A DNA stretch of 64,000 bases from the NCBI GenBank assembly GCA_963854835.1, contig OY978525.1:7737540-7801539 (forward strand). The letters are read 5' to 3'. Under the pieces are notes generated by a model, which saw only the letters and a program-made list of their open reading frames with translations, did not search any database and had not been told where the DNA came from. Origin of the DNA: Megamerina dolium (lineage: Eukaryota > Arthropoda > Insecta > Diptera > Megamerinidae). Below, piece after piece: positions 23,162-37,546 of the stretch (position 1 is the first letter of the stretch; every line of letters starts with the position of its first letter). The position numbers were made by a program, and so were the translations under genes.

Positions 23162-23695
23162 GTAAGAATAATCTGAAATAAATTGTCCTTTTTTTGTGAT
23201 TTTCAGAATTTAGAAACTCGTATGTGTATGTGTGTGTCTGTGTGATAGAATCTTGTAGTATTTTCTTTCTGTTACAAACTGATATCCTGTTAAAATTTGT
23301 CCGCAATACGCGATTTTAACCACAGATTTGTGATTTTGTAAGAGTGGCTTTGGCACAATTAATGTTGCAATTAACAAATGCTTATTTTTCAACTGTAAAT
23401 GGAAAATTGTATACTTTAGCAGCATAAATACCAAATAATAGGTACCACGCAGATAGATTGTACTGACAAAAATCTAAGCGGCACTATTTACTATCCTTCC
23501 ATGTAAATACATATATGTTAGATCAGCTAGGCCATGTGAAAAATATTGCCTATTCTATTAAATTACTTATTCTTTATGATTTTGTCTAGTCTTTATGATT
23601 TTATAAAATCCTCAGCATTATGCGTGCTATGTATTTTCATACACTATATTTTGTTCTCCTATTGAAATGATACGCTTGGTCATGCGTGAATGTGG

Positions 23696-24340
23696 GAAAC
23701 AATATGAAGGTTTAATCTCGACATAAAGAAAAAAAAAGTCTTTTTTATGAACAAAAATATAAACGCAATACTCCTAAATACGAGTCAAAAAATATTTCTT
23801 CGTTGGTCGTCATCCTTTTCATTTATTGGAAAGATATATTCGTATGTGTAATAATTCAACAGGAAAATAGAAATAAATGAAAGTGTAAAAAAATATACAG
23901 GTACAAAAATTCCATTCACAAATCACATGTATTAGCCTTTGACCCGAATATATCATTAGAATCGTTTGAACAATATTACAGGTAAGAAAAATTTGAAGTA
24001 TATGATCTATGTTTGAGATTATCAGTTACAACTGTTGGTGAATAGGTGAATTGAATCTTATGGTGCATATCTTCTTTCTGCTATGAAATGATATCCTGTT
24101 CAAATGTGTTCCCATAAACGTTTATAGCCACAGATTTGTGGTTTTCTGAGCTACTCCTACCTACTTAACATTACACATTTTAGTGTGTCCGTTGCGATGA
24201 TTTTGCACAAACTGCATAGTCTCTTCACATTTTCCATTATCATGGATTAGTTATGTGAACTGCAGTACTCATCTAAGCATCGGCGAATACGATTTGGCAT
24301 TCTTTTATCTGGTATTGTCACGTATCGTATCACGCATTTG
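23696..24340 (+). repeat. Spacer C between A1' and A2
   Basis: About 645 bp of unique-side spacer between two inverted arms, containing a C-type array unit with CAGGTAAG at 23979-23986 and 'gatatcctgttcaaatg' near 24090. The arms close in on it as an inverted repeat ('attgaaatgatacgcttggt' at 23660 against its complement at 24350). An inverted copy is at 47101-47755. No gene. Confidence 0.85.
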
Positions 24341-27300
24341 ATTGAAGCGTGACCAAGTGTATCATTTCAATAGGAGAACAGAATATAGTATATGAAAAAA
24401 ATGTGCAACAGAATGCTGAAGATTTAAGAAAATCATAAAATCTAGACAAATTCATAAAGAATAGGTCATTTAGAAGAATTGGCAATATTTTTCACATGGC
24501 CTAGCTGATCTAATATATATATTTAAATGGAAGAATAGTAAATAGTGCCTTTTAGATTTTTGTCAGTACAATCTATTTTGGTCGTGCCTATTATATAGTA
24601 TTTATGCTGCTATGGTATACAATTTTCCATTTACAATTGAAAAATAAGCCACACTTACAAAATTACAAATCTGTGGTTAAAATCGCGTATCGCGGACAAA
24701 TTCGAACAGGATATCAGTTTGTAACAGAAAGAAAATACTACAAGATTCTATCACACAGACACACACATACACATACGAGTTTCTAAATTCTGAAAATCAC
24801 AAAAAAAAGGACAATTTATTTCAGATTATTCTTACCTGAACATAAAATATTGAGCTAACGACAACAATGCTCTATGATCCTTTCGAAACATTCCTATTCA
24901 GATAGATGTCTACTACATGTGAAGAGAGAAAGTCAGTCAATTGCGTCAATTGTTTTGTGTTGTGACATGAGAATATTTCGAAATCATATACTGGTTGATT
25001 GAATAGCTAAATGGTTTCGGTTCAGCAGCATCACCATTATCGTTAATGTCAGCTACGGGTACATCATGTGTTCTGTATATGAATAATAGAATCCGTAAGA
25101 AGAAAAAAAATCATTTGAAAATATTTCGTTGTTCAACATATGGAACCAAGTATTAGGATAGCATAATCTGTTCAGATGGTATATGGGAAAATATAATTTC
25201 CACAAGATTAAATAGCTTATCCGCTAACCGATTTCCATTATATATTTCGATATGGATGGGAAAAGTCACATGAGACACATAGTTCCGCTTTGGTACGCAT
25301 GAAAAACCCTGTTCAACCACCGAAGGGTCTTCTGCAAGGCATACCATCATGTTTATGATGCATTCAAGTGATTCATGTCACTTTCAATTTCATTTGTACA
25401 CAGCTACGTATGTACCTACCTACTAATTTCATTTCTAAATGCAAAAATTTGCACAATTTGAACATAAAATATCGATTTATAGTTCAAGTAGCAGGTATAA
25501 CATACAAAAATTAAAATTGCACCCTTTGAAAAATTCGTTAAATCGATCATCTTACTCATAGATGCTGTACTTCACATAACTATTCCATAATAATGAAAAA
25601 AAAAATTGCGTTGACATTTAGAGTAATAATCATATGTCACAAAACATACAAATTTCTGCTTCAAGTCCTATTAAGGGTACACACTTGAACAGGATATCAG
25701 TTTGTAACAGAAGGAAAATACTATAAGATTCATCCACGCACACATACCATTATATTTTTTTCTTAGTTCTAATATTGATCTAACAATTCCAATGCTGTGT
25801 GATCCTTTTTAAGCATCTCTGTGTTTGTGTGTGTGTGTGTAGTAAGCAGACTAGTAGACTGGGTCAATTGTTTTGTGTTGTAGTGTGAGATAAATCGCAT
25901 GCTATCTAAGTGGTTTCGGTTCAGCAGCATCACTATTATGGTTAGTGTTAGCCACATTATGTTCTTTATATGTATATAGTTATAAATACTAGAATCATGA
26001 GATGAAAAAAATCATTTGAAAATATTTCGGTGTTTAGCAAATGGAACCAACTATTAGGCTAGCATAAATTGTACAGATGGTGTATGAGAATATATATTTT
26101 CCATAAGACTTATTTGCAAACCGATTTCCATTATTATATATCTATATAGTCATACGAAATACATAGTTCCGCTTTAATACGCATGAGGAACCTTGTTCAA
26201 CCACCGAAGGAACTCGTACAAGGCATACAATAATGTTCATGATGCATTCAAGTGATTCGTCATACTCGTACACCATTTTCAATTGCATTTGTACACAACT
26301 ATGTATTATGTAAATGGATAATAAAAAAATATTAAGGGAGTTAGTTATAATAATTAAGGAAATTTGCTGAAAATTCGAAAATAAATTTTCTTTTAGTTCA
26401 ACAAATCACATTTCGCAAAATATACAAATCTGTGGTTGACGGGGACAAACTTGAACAGGATATCAGTATGTAACAGAAGGAAAAAACTGTAAAGTTCACC
26501 CACACATACAGTGTATCATTTATTTAAGATATTTCTTACCTGTAATATTGATCACAACAGTGTGTGATCCTCTTGAAGCATTTCCATTAGGGCGTATATG
26601 TAACAAGTAAAATGGTCGATTATTTTGTGCTGTGGTGTGAGATATTCACAAACTGGTTGACTGATTATCTAAATGATTCTGGTACACCAGCATCATCAAC
26701 ATTTCCATCAATATCACGTTCAACTAATAGATTCATTTAAAGGAAAATTTCATTTGAAAATATTTCGATGCTCAAGGTGTGAAACCAACTATTAGGCTCA
26801 CATAAATTGTACAGGTGGTGTGTGGGTATATATACATATACCATATTTCCAAAAGCCTTTATTTAATAGAATGTACTCCTTGTTTGCAATTCTGTTTTAC
26901 TACAAGTGCCTATGTGTCCTTTTTGCTATCATGACAATAAGAAGATCAGTTTTTTTTCTACCTGCTATGATCATAAATGGCAAATATTCGATACATTTTC
27001 AACATAGAAAAATGTTTTTTTTCCAGTACTCTTTCTTCCATTTTATGTTTTCTGTTGAAATGCTACTTCATTTTGATCCCTTTCCATAGTTTTATAATCA
27101 TGAAAAGATTATTTATTATTAAGGCGTGTGCCTATATCCTTGCTGCCAATAAAGTCATTAATTAGAATATTGAAACCTTGAAATCTTTAAAGGACATTGA
27201 TCCATGACCTTTAAAACCAATTAGTAAGTGCGACTTGACCAGGATAGCAGAAATAAAGGAAATTGTATTATGGACGTCTTTTCGATCAGTCTTTATCGAT

Positions 27301-28286
27301 CTTTTGAGACTGAAATAAATATACAGTGTATGTATATATTTAAGAGTATATTTAATGCAGCTTGAAATCTTAGTAAATGATCGCTTCAAATTCACTTAGA
27401 AATCGCATGAAAAATGTGAACAATTACGTTCATTGTTTGAAGTATAAACAGAGTATTACAATAATATGTAATTGCGAAACGAATAGTTGAAGTCATTCTA
27501 ACAAGAACTCAGCGACCATTGTAGGATCCCTTTCCAGATTTATTTTTCGCAAGCCATTAAAATTGCATATCTATTCTTACGATATTGCAGTAGACTTGAG
27601 AATTCTAAGGAAGTCCTTCTATATATATTGTACATGTATGTTATTGTTATGAGTTATTATCTCTGAGTTCATAAAAATACAATGTAATAAAATCTAATCT
27701 AAGGATTGTGCCTTAAGAAAGATCACTGCAAAGGATCATATACCTATAGAATATATATACTTTTGTTGCCATTTACCTGTATAGATAGGGATACGAGTAT
27801 GACTATGCCTTTGTGTCCATATTCAATGTCAATATTAATTTGAAAATATATTTTCTATATTTTCTGTATTCCTGTTAAAATTCTGCACATGGTTTGTAAC
27901 GATTCAAATTTAAGATTTTAAAAGGATTTTTACTACAAAGTGATCTTGAACTGTAACATGTACGGGGGCACAATCGTCTAAAAGGCGAAATATGGGTTAA
28001 ATATGTTCCGGTAAAATCTTTAGGAGGAAAAATTAATTAGAGTCGGTCTTACATTTATTCTGTCTGAAGGTGAAACTTGGGAAGTTAATTGAGTGTTTGC
28101 CGATTCTCAGATGTTTTTACGTTAAGGAGTATATATATAATATAAAGAAAATGTTTGGAAGAAATGTTGGGGTTAAAAAAACTAATGACGGTTGGTCTTA
28201 TAACTTTCCTCTTTAGAATCAACCAGGGAGCGAATTTAATAGAAATGTCAATTTTGTAGGGAAACCGCCTAAGTAATGATGGTACG

Positions 28287-28437
28287 CAGTGGCATAGCCA
28301 AGGGAGATCAGATTGATAGAAAGAATAAAAAAGAATAATAATAATATATAGATATTGAAAATCATTTATTCAAATTTTTTTCTTATACATCTTTTTCATC
28401 TTATCCCCCTTTTGCCAATATTCTGGCTACGCCACTG
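28287..28437. mobile_element. 151 bp hAT-type MITE, copy in A2
   Basis: Ends CAGTGGCATAGCC and GGCTACGCCACTG are near-exact complements in this copy; ATGGTACG flanks both sides. It is the cleanest copy of the five for defining the ends. Confidence 0.9.
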
Positions 28438-28680
28438 ATGGTACGGGTTAAGTATGCTTCGAAAAAAATATATTCCAAAGAAGATAGGAATGAGGGTCGG
28501 TCAAACATTTTACCGCTCTAGGGATAATTCCCTAATATATAGTTCAAAATAATATAATTAGAACTGAATTATGGTTTATATATTTGGGAAACCTTTATGT
28601 TTGATATTTACGAATCTTTTCCGTTTCATACAACTCATAATGAAAAATAAAAAATGCTCATAAAGAGTCTTTTATGAACC

Positions 28681-28942
28681 AAATTATGAGCGCACCACTG
28701 ATAAACATGAGTCAAGGATCTCTGATCATACTTTTCATTTATTGGGATAGGAAATTAGAACGCATAATATTTCAACAGGAAAACAGAATTGCAAACAAGG
28801 ATGAGCAAACCAAATTATGAGCGCACCACTGATAAACATGAGTCAAGGATCTCTGATCATACTTTTCATTTATTGGGATAGGAAATTAGAACGCATAATA
28901 TTTCAACAGGAAAACAGAATTGCAAACAAGGATTAAATCCTA
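28681..28942 (+). repeat. 131 bp tandem duplication in A2
   Basis: 'aaattatgagcgcaccactg' starts at 28681 and again at 28812. The pair is also present in A1' and A2' but A1 (4971) has one copy only. Each copy contains the 'atttcaacaggaaaacag' motif. Confidence 0.9.
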
Positions 28943-31399
28943 ATTGAAAACAAATACGTGCAAAAAACAGGCATCTACAAACATTTCACATCATGAGCCC
29001 TTTATGACTAATAATAAGTAAGAAACAACAACAACAATAACAATATAAGTCAACGAATAAATCCTTTCTGATGCTATCTGATGATGATATTTCTGATGAC
29101 ATCTTTACATTTCATTTCATAAAAGACTTAAAATTAGGGAGGAAAAAAATGCTCATAAAGAGTTTTTGATGAACAAAAAAATATACTCGCAATACTCCTA
29201 AATATAAATCAAAGAATATTTCCTCTCTGATAATCCTTTTCATATTTGAATTAGTATGCCTAATGTTTCAACAGGAAAACAGAACTATATGCAAGTGTAG
29301 AAAAGTGTGCAGGTGCAAAAATTCCATTCATAAATCCTATGTATTAACCTTTGACCTGAATATACAAATATTTCAAAAGGGTCATATATCATGAGAATCG
29401 TTTCAACAATATTACAGGTAAGAAATATTTTACGTACATGATCTCTGTTTGAGATTATCACCTACAAATGCTGTGAGGTATAGGTGAATCGAATCTTATG
29501 GTAAATATCTTCTTTCTGATACGAAATGATATCCTATTGAAATGTGTGCACATAAATAAATGGTCGCAGGCAATAAAATCATAATGTACTAATAGAATTT
29601 TTTATTTTTTCTTTTCTCTTTGCTTCGTAAAAGAAAATATTATACCGACACACACACACACATATTGTCATTCTGTTCGCCTAGTTGAATGCTACACTTT
29701 CAAACGCAAATATATATTCATTTAATGAACTTTTTCAAATCGTGCGAATTTTTGCATTTGAATGAGATCACTTTATAGGTGCTTATGTAAAATTGAAAGT
29801 GCTATCACTTGAATGCATTGTACTCATTACAATTGTCTCGTGAAACCTTTCGGTCATGGAACAAGGGTTTTTCAATTGGAGTATTTCATGTGATTTTTCT
29901 CTCATTTTTAAATAGATATAATAATGAAAATAGTTTTGAGAATAAATTAGTTAGTGTTGTGTAATTATTCCCACGCACCATCTTACCAACGTCTGTGATC
30001 CTATTAAATGGTTCCAGTTGGTGATCATCGAAATATTTTCAAATGATTTTTTTCTATTCACGAACCTATTATTCACCATATATGGAACTTTCATTTCATG
30101 ACAACGATGATAATGATGACGATGGTAATGACGATGCTGTAACTGAGTGAACGATTTACTTAATTCTTCAAAGTGAATGAAAGCATCATAGTTATTACAT
30201 TTGTCTTGTAACATCTTTCAATGATGCAGCATGGTTTTTCATTGGCATTAAAGAAGAGACAAGGGCAATGTATTTCACGTGGATTTTATCTCATTTTTAA
30301 ATAGGTATAATAATGAACTTGGTTAGTTTTTTGTAAAACTTTTATTCCCACACACCATCTTGCCAATGCATGCGATCCTATTAGATGGTTCCACTTGTTG
30401 AACATTGAAATATTTTCAAATGATTTTTTTCGATTCACCTATCTATTATTTAACATTCTTTTCATATGACAATGATGCCAAAGACGATGATGATGTTGAT
30501 GCTGTAGGTGAATGAACTATAACATTAAAATTTTTCAAAGTGAATCACATAAATGCATCATACTCTTAATCATTATAATATTTGTCTCATAAGACATTTC
30601 TATGATGCAGCAAAGTTTTTCGATTGCATTAAAAAAGAGACAAGGGCCATGTATGTATGTCATGTAATTGTTTTCGAATTGAGTTCGTTTTGTATAAAAT
30701 ATTATATATTGTAATTTCCCACACACCACCTTTGCAATGCATGCGATCCTATTAGACGGTTCCACTAGTTGAGCAACAAAATGTTTTCAAATTATTTTTT
30801 TCTATACACGAATCTATTATTTACCATATACGGAACATTCTCTTGATGACGATGATGATAATGGTGATGATGTACTTGAGTGAATCATGGTCATTACAAG
30901 GTTTTTCATTTCCGCTCTAGGCATAGGCTGTGCATTCTAATATGCACTCACATCACTCCGTGAAAGAAAGATGTACGAAATACCCACCTTTGTTTGCATT
31001 GTTCGTACACATTCGTGACTGTTCTCTTCAAGTATATTTGCTCCTCAATTATTCTTCAATATACGATCGGTTTACTAACTAGATCCTACTTTGAATTGCT
31101 ATGAAAGAATTTTCTTGAAATTGAAATGTATATATCTAAAAATATATGTACAGTGAAGCCAATGAAAGTTGGACATCTATCATATAACCGAATATGACAT
31201 ATATTTTAATAGTTTAAAAAATATTAAAGATCTCAGGATCAGCTTGTAACTCTGCAATTGGAAGGCAAAAGATCAAACATAATTGATCTAAATCCGTTTC
31301 CAAGTATTAGTATGAATTTCAGATGTATATTTTACTACGGATTTCATTGGCCATTCTAGAGTATTTGTTCAAAAAGAGGACTTATCTGTTTGCAAGTTA

Positions 31400-31579
31400 A
31401 TGGAGTTTTTGGACAGCAAAAATGATCATGAAATAACTTTTGAAGATTTGTTACGAAGCACTGAACGCTTGAGGGCTGAGAAATTGTGCAAGTGTAAACC
31501 AGGGATGTCTCAAACACGTTCAGCTGAATTTCCCAACAGCAGCTTCAATAATCAAAAGTTCAATTCTATCCTTCATTAA
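31400..31579 (+). CDS. Orphan small ORF, 59 codons, doubtful
   Basis: The B2 counterpart of the ORF at 7814, with a true ATG. It lacks nine bases near its end without loss of frame and carries amino-acid changes. Two copies keeping frame is weak evidence at this level of identity. I do not recognise it. Confidence 0.2.
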   Translation: MEFLDSKNDHEITFEDLLRSTERLRAEKLCKCKPGMSQTRSAEFPNSSFNNQKFNSILH

Positions 31580-32168
31580 AAAGGTAGAGGGGATTCTAGT
31601 GTCGTAGACGGGCTTGGGCACAAAAGATCTCTTGGGTATCAGCTGTAGGGCTCATATCCTCTAACAGACCTTGGTCTGGTTTCGCGTGATCCACTTGATG
31701 TCCTTGTTCCAACGTCACGCTCCCTTTTGATTGAAACCAGGGATGTTAACAAGATACTGTATTGGTACTCATATGGGAATAAATCATAAAATGTTCATTT
31801 ATTTTCATTTTCGATAAACGATATAGAATAACGATGAAAAAAGTGCATTTAAGCAAAAAAAGTAAATTACACAAAATTGGGCAGCCTTTGAAAGAAGCAT
31901 TAAAACCTAGTAAATAATTTATTTAAGTCGGCGCCAAAGTGAGCACCAATCTTCAAGTTGACATATTTTCTATTCAACACAAAAATCATTCAATTGCAAA
32001 CTTTCAAGCAGTTATGCTTACTTCTTTTTCGAAGTCGCAGAAAATTGAATAATATGAAAACAAGAATTTAAAATGCGAGTGTAAGTGCTAAAATTATAAA
32101 TGCTGATTTATTTAGGATTCACTGTACATTCCGATTATCGTACTGTCGATATTCTATGAATTTCTTGG

Positions 32169-32440
32169 GTGCCGTGCCTCAGTGGTGAGTGCGTTGGCAT
32201 TCTTATTTATAGGTTGTGGCTTCAATCACCGTCTGAAGCATACAAAATTTAATATCGAAAAGATTTTTCTTTTGAACAATACCCACCTGTCGGCAAGCAA
32301 TTGGCAATTCTTCCGGCAGTAACAATTTGCTATAGAAAATCTCCTAAAAGAACTCTATGACATGGCTCAGAAAAAGTGATGTCATAAGGGTTCTGTCGTC
32401 CGGGACCGGCTAAAATATGTTGGTTCCTTCTAATACTGTC
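32169..32440 (+). mobile_element. tRNA-derived SINE, copy in B2
   Basis: Same element as at 8592, with the extra segment 'agcatacaaaatttaatatc' and following bases between head and body that B1 lacks. The B1 form can be explained by a deletion between the similar strings 'ctgaa' and 'ttgaa'. Confidence 0.7.
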
Positions 32441-32626
32441 CAATTTATCCTATTCGATTTTATCGTATCGTGATCACATAAATCTTTCTTAGTATCCTGT
32501 ACATTTTCAGAACAAAATTTTTTTATAGCACGTATTATAGACGGATTACCTAGAATCTTTCCTTTCTGTTATTTAGTACTGTCGAAGACATAGAACCTGC
32601 ATATGTTTTTTTTTTATTATAGTATA

Positions 32627-33215
32627 TCGGGTGTAGTAAAAAGAAATACATTATTTTTTCAATAGATGGCTTTAGTAATCTGTATCTCGTGTTGTATACG
32701 CAAACGGTGTCCAAGCCAGTACTGACGGTCAGGAAGGTTTTGCTATGTGTTTGGTGGGATTGACAGCGGCCAAGCTCTTAATTCGGACCTGTACTGTCAA
32801 CAATTGGACCGTCTGAAGGAAGCAATCGTCCAGAAGTGGCCAGCTTTGGCCATCAGGACAACGCCAGGCCACACACATCGATAGTGACTCTCCAGAGGCT
32901 CCGGGAGCTTGGTTGGGAGGTTCTTATGCATCCACTTTATAGTCCGGACCTGGCACCTGTTCCTGTCCATGGCGAATGATTTTGCTGGTGAACAATTCGC
33001 CTCAAGGGAAGCTTGTGAAAATCGACTGTCTCAGTTATTTGCCAATAGGGACGAGGGTTTCTATGAGAATGGCATTATAAAATTACCTTCAAAATGGCAA
33101 CAATTTATCGAACAAAACGGTGCATATTTGACCTAAATCGGATCATTCTAACTATGCTAAATAAAAATCCTTCAATTTAATGCAAAAATAATGGATTTCT
33201 TTTTACTAGACCTTA
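32627..33215 (+). mobile_element. Internally deleted mariner-like element, copy in B2
   Basis: Same 589 bp element, same ends and the same broken transposase tail (stop at 33136) as at 9011. It carries the same loss of the third catalytic Asp, so the damage predates the duplication. Confidence 0.8.
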
Positions 33216-34880
33216 TATAATTACTGAAAATACAAAAAGGTACAAAAATTCCACTCACAAGTGATATGTATTAGCCTTTGACCTGAATAGACAAATATTT
33301 CAAATGGATCATATATCATATAGAATCGTTAGAACAATATTACAGGTAAGAAAAATCTTAAGTAATTGATCTCTGTTTGAGATTATCAGCTACATGTGAT
33401 AGTGTATAGGTGAATTGAATCTTAGAGTACATATCTTCTTTCTGCTACGAAGTGATATCCTGTTCAAATGTGTAGCCATAAACGTTTATAGCCACAGATT
33501 TGTGGTTTTTATGAGCTAATTACTTAGCATTACACATTTTAGTGTATTAATTACGAGATGTAAGGGCTAAAAGAAAATGAAATCGAATATGATTTTGAAC
33601 TAATTGCATACTCTCTTCACATGTTCCATTATCATGGATTAGTTATGTGAACTACAGCACCGATAGTAGGTAATAAGGTGACAGGCTTACACATTTCGTT
33701 AGATCAATTATTAGTAAGATCATTAAGATTTTTTGTGAAAACATATGAAATAATATAGTAGTTATTATATAACTATTAGTATATTGTATAATAAAATATC
33801 ACTATGTAAATCTTTATATTGAATAGGTCAGTAATTGAACCTTGACATAACCCTTGCTAATTGAAATTTCATCAGGAGAACATGAACACAGACAAGTATA
33901 TTGTAAGTAAAAATTTCAGTTAAGCAAATTCCTTGTCAAATTTTGGCATTTATACTATTTCCAATGAAAAATAAATAAACAATAAAGGATATTCTTCATA
34001 ATCTTGGTGAATGTAATCTCATTGGATATTACTATCGACATCTGTAAAAACGATCTATCAATTCACTGACTTCTTTCATTTACTATGTATCGATAATTTT
34101 CTGTTAAACGTTGGATGTATACCTATACCTATATTCTTTTCTTTTATTCTGTTCGCCTAGTAAAATGATACACTTACTTCGTCAACACCATGCTACGGTA
34201 TTTTGTTGCTCTCGGTTAGACCAATGTGAAGTGACTTTTTGGTAAACTCTACTATACCTTGCTCGTCCTACTTTATGTTATCCTGATGAAATTTCAATTA
34301 GCATGCACATAATCTACATAATGGTGGATTATTAGAAAAGGCATCCTTAGTAAATATATGTCATTAAATAATATTTTATATAAATATCTAACAAAGAACA
34401 AACATTTAATTCTAACCAAATAGAAGAAAATGCTTATTAGACAATTGTATTATTTCAATAGGAGAACATAATGAAAGGAACAGAATATATTATGTGTATA
34501 AGTAATGCATACATCCTTCAATATGAAGCTTATCGATAGACGATCATATTGCTAGAAAGACCTTTGGCATTTTAAAATCGATAGAACACTAAATAAGATT
34601 TATGTGATCACTAATATCAAAAAAAAAAAAAACAGATCACTAGATCGTTTTAACAGGATCACACAAATTGCAAGACACATGCTGATACGAGTGGATATAC
34701 CTAGATCACAACTTCAAATATTCTTATGCAGAAATAAATATTTTCCAAGAAATACTAGTATTTATCTGACACATTCTATACATTCATTTTGAAAGAACAT
34801 ACAACATTTTGTAGGATCACGCAACTAGATCCTTTTGAAATGTAGTTTAGAGAACAGACAATCAGCAGGAGGTATCTTTC
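33216..34880 (+). repeat. Diverged array units inside B2, no gene
   Basis: Counterpart of 9600-11150, with CAGGTAAG at 33343-33350. A stretch near 34685 differs from B1 by a deletion of about 70 bases. A 62-codon ORF at 34604 exists only because of that indel and is not supported as a gene. Confidence 0.6.
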
Positions 34881-34899
34881 TACGATGATCTTTATACTA

Positions 34900-35681
34900 C
34901 AGGGTGATTTTTTAGCAACTTTCTTTTTGGCAACACTGTTTTTGGCAGCTCAGCTGTTTTCGTGTAACATGTTACTGTCAAGCATGTTCAGTTTGGTCTA
35001 TAATTTAATCATGGATCGACTTACAAACGGACAACGCTTGCAGATTATTGAATTTTATTATCAAAATTCATGCTCGATTAAGAAAGTGCACCGAGCACTT
35101 CTTCCATTTTATGGTCAGCTCATTTTTGGTTAAATGGATATGTGAACGATTAAAATTGTCGTATTTGGTGTAAAAGGCAACCAAAAAATGCATTGTTTGG
35201 TGTAGATTATGGGCCGGTGGCATCATTGGACCGCCGTACTTTTTCAAAGACGACGAATGCAGGAATGTTATTTTGAATGGCGAGCGCTACTGTGCGATGA
35301 TTACAAACTTTTTTTTTGCCTAAAATGGAAGAGCTGGACTTGGCTGACATGTGGTTTCAAGAAGACGGTGCCATGTGCCACACAGCACAAGAAACAATGG
35401 CCCAATTGGGAGGTGAGTTCGGTGAATAGTTTATTTCACGTTTGAGGCCGGTCACTTAGGCGCATAGATCGCCCGATTTAACGCCTTTAGACTATTTTTT
35501 GTAGAGCTATGGTACGGCTCATGTCTATAGCGACAAGTGTGCAACTGTTGACGCACTGAAAGCCATTGAACATTGAATTATATAGATCGTTCTATCGATC
35601 GTTCTAAAGATATGATACATTTCTCTAAATTTTATGTTTTTTTTTTAAATCAAATTCGAAGGCTCTTAAAAAATCACCCTG
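34900..35681 (+). mobile_element. IS630/Tc1/mariner-type relic, copy in B2
   Basis: Both ends are readable here: CAGGGTGATTTTTTAG and the matching AAAAAATCACCCTG, flanked by TA. The transposase is broken as in B1 (HTH part from 35012, then 'HFWLNGY', 'WFQEDGAMCHTA' and 'LTPLDYFL'). Confidence 0.85.
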
Positions 35682-36154
35682 TACTAGTACTTATCTGGCA
35701 CATTGTAAATATTTATTTTGAAAGAAAATACAACATTTTGTAGGATCACAGAAAGATCGTTTTGAGATGTAGTTTAGAGAACAGACAATCAGCAGGAGGT
35801 ATCTTTTTACGATAATCTTTACACTATAGAGCCTAAATAGTTCGGCATTCATAATTGTACCGTGTTCCATATGTTTAGTACACTTGTGTGTTATTCATAT
35901 TTTCATTTTGAAAGGTCTATCTACCAATACGATCTTCTATGGATGATTTTCTATTGAAGCAAGCCATTATCTATATTCTTTCCTTTCGTTGAAATAAAAA
36001 TTTTTTCTTTTGTATATTTTATTTTATGACTCTCGGAGTTATAGAGCCTACAATACTTGTATATGTTAATTATAATTTCATCAGGAGAGGATGAACATGG
36101 ACGAGCATCTTTTAAATAAATACAATATATTTCAGAAATATTAAGTTGAGAATT

Positions 36155-36442
36155 CTAAGTAAATTTTGAGTAAATTCTTAACGAAACAAATGCGCATAAA
36201 GATTTTAAACAAGAGGTTTATTTATTCCTTTTCCATGCATATTGCGAGCTAATTAAATGCATTATTAACAAGAATGCAGTTAACATAGTAAGATAAATCT
36301 AAGTAAATTTTGAGTAAATTCTTAGCGAAACAAATGCGCATAAAGATTTTAATTAAGAGGTTTATTTATTCCTTTTCCTTGCATATTGCGAGCTAATTTA
36401 ATGCATTATTAACAAGAATGCAGGAAACATAGTAAGATAAAT
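36155..36442 (+). repeat. 144 bp tandem duplication, B2
   Basis: Same pair as at 12629, in the same state. Confidence 0.85.
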
Positions 36443-37069
36443 CCTTAGCATAAATACATAGTATAAGTAATTTATGCTCACACAATTTACAGGGTCTGTG
36501 TTACGAAGAGAAATGAAATAAATACAAAATAGCATAAAATGCTGATTACACAAGTGTAACATTTCATTAGGGGAACAGAACGATAGTAATGAAATATCCT
36601 TAAAATTATATTGTATATTACAGCTAATTTACAATAGAAGATTTTCAATAGAAGATCATACTGATAGATAGACTTTTGATCTTCAAAAATGGATGGAACA
36701 ATAACTATTTATGTGATCATAAATGTTTCGAACTATTGCTTAATGCTTAACAAAATAGTTTCACATTCAACATGAATAGATCCTTTTAACAGGAAGACTT
36801 ATTTCGATAGTAATATCAACAATTGCAATTGAAATCGCAGGTATACAAAAGTATTAGATATCTAAAACTAGTAGAGTTTTCCAAGAAATACTGATCTGTC
36901 ATATTCTGAATACTTTTTCTTTGGAAGAACATCCTTTAGAAAAAAAACTTTCAAATGAAAAGAATTACAATATATTATTCAAGTAAATTGAAATTTATTT
37001 TTTCAAATAGAAAATCAGTAGGAGGTATCTTTACAATAAACTACAATATATGGTATGTACACGAGTATA

Positions 37070-37498
37070 CGAGGTCGGTCCCAGAACTACCCGACCTAAC
37101 AAAGAAAACACAACAAATAGGGGAAAATTTTTCTTTATTCTTCAACATAATCTCCTTTTAGCTATATACACTTTTCCCAGTGATATTCTATGGCTTCGAT
37201 ACCATTTTTATAGTATGAACTGTCTAGCTCATTAAAATAGCCATCTAACGCAGACTCCAACTCTTCATTGTTTGCAAATCTTCTACCACCAAGCCATTTT
37301 TTTTTAAATTTGGTAATAGAAAATAATCCAAAGGAGTTAAATCTGGCGAATAAGGTGCGTGCTGAAGCAATTCGAGATTTAACTCATTAATTTTGGCCAT
37401 TGCAATAGCGAATGTGTGAACTGGTGCATTATCTTGATGAAAAAACACTTTCTTTTCCGCCAAATGTGGCATTTTTCTTTAATTTAACCACTTAAACA
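37070..37498 (-). mobile_element. Mariner fragment, copy in B2
   Basis: Same truncated mariner as at 13544 with the DD34D tail ORF at 37245-37472, and the same junction with the RTE tail. Confidence 0.75.
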
Positions 37499-37546
37499 TA
37501 CTTACTTACTTACTTACTTATGTGGCCATAACAACCGAGTATCGAT

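Larger units (their letters stand above)
17345..23695 (-). repeat. Large repeat arm A1' (inverted)
   Basis: The reverse complement of arm A. From the B side it carries units with core blocks at about 17530-17610 and 17870-17950 (minus), C-type units with CTTACCTG at 18490-18497, the central module with the hAT MITE, then plus-strand units with CAGGTAAG at 21440-21447 and 23159-23166. Relative to A1 it lacks two core-block units near B and contains a 131 bp tandem duplication near 18985-19235 (single in A1). It shares an insertion of about 60-80 bases at 20760-20835 with A3 only. Confidence 0.9.
24341..30945 (+). repeat. Large repeat arm A2
   Basis: A direct copy of A1 and the mirror of A2'. 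It has a deletion of about 60 bases near 25610 that is shared with A2' but absent from A1, A1' and A3, and a private deletion of about 260 bases at 30911 that removes the fourth core-block unit. Donor-like motifs are at 24831-24838 and 26535-26542 (minus) and 29415-29422 (plus). No gene is supported. Confidence 0.9.
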
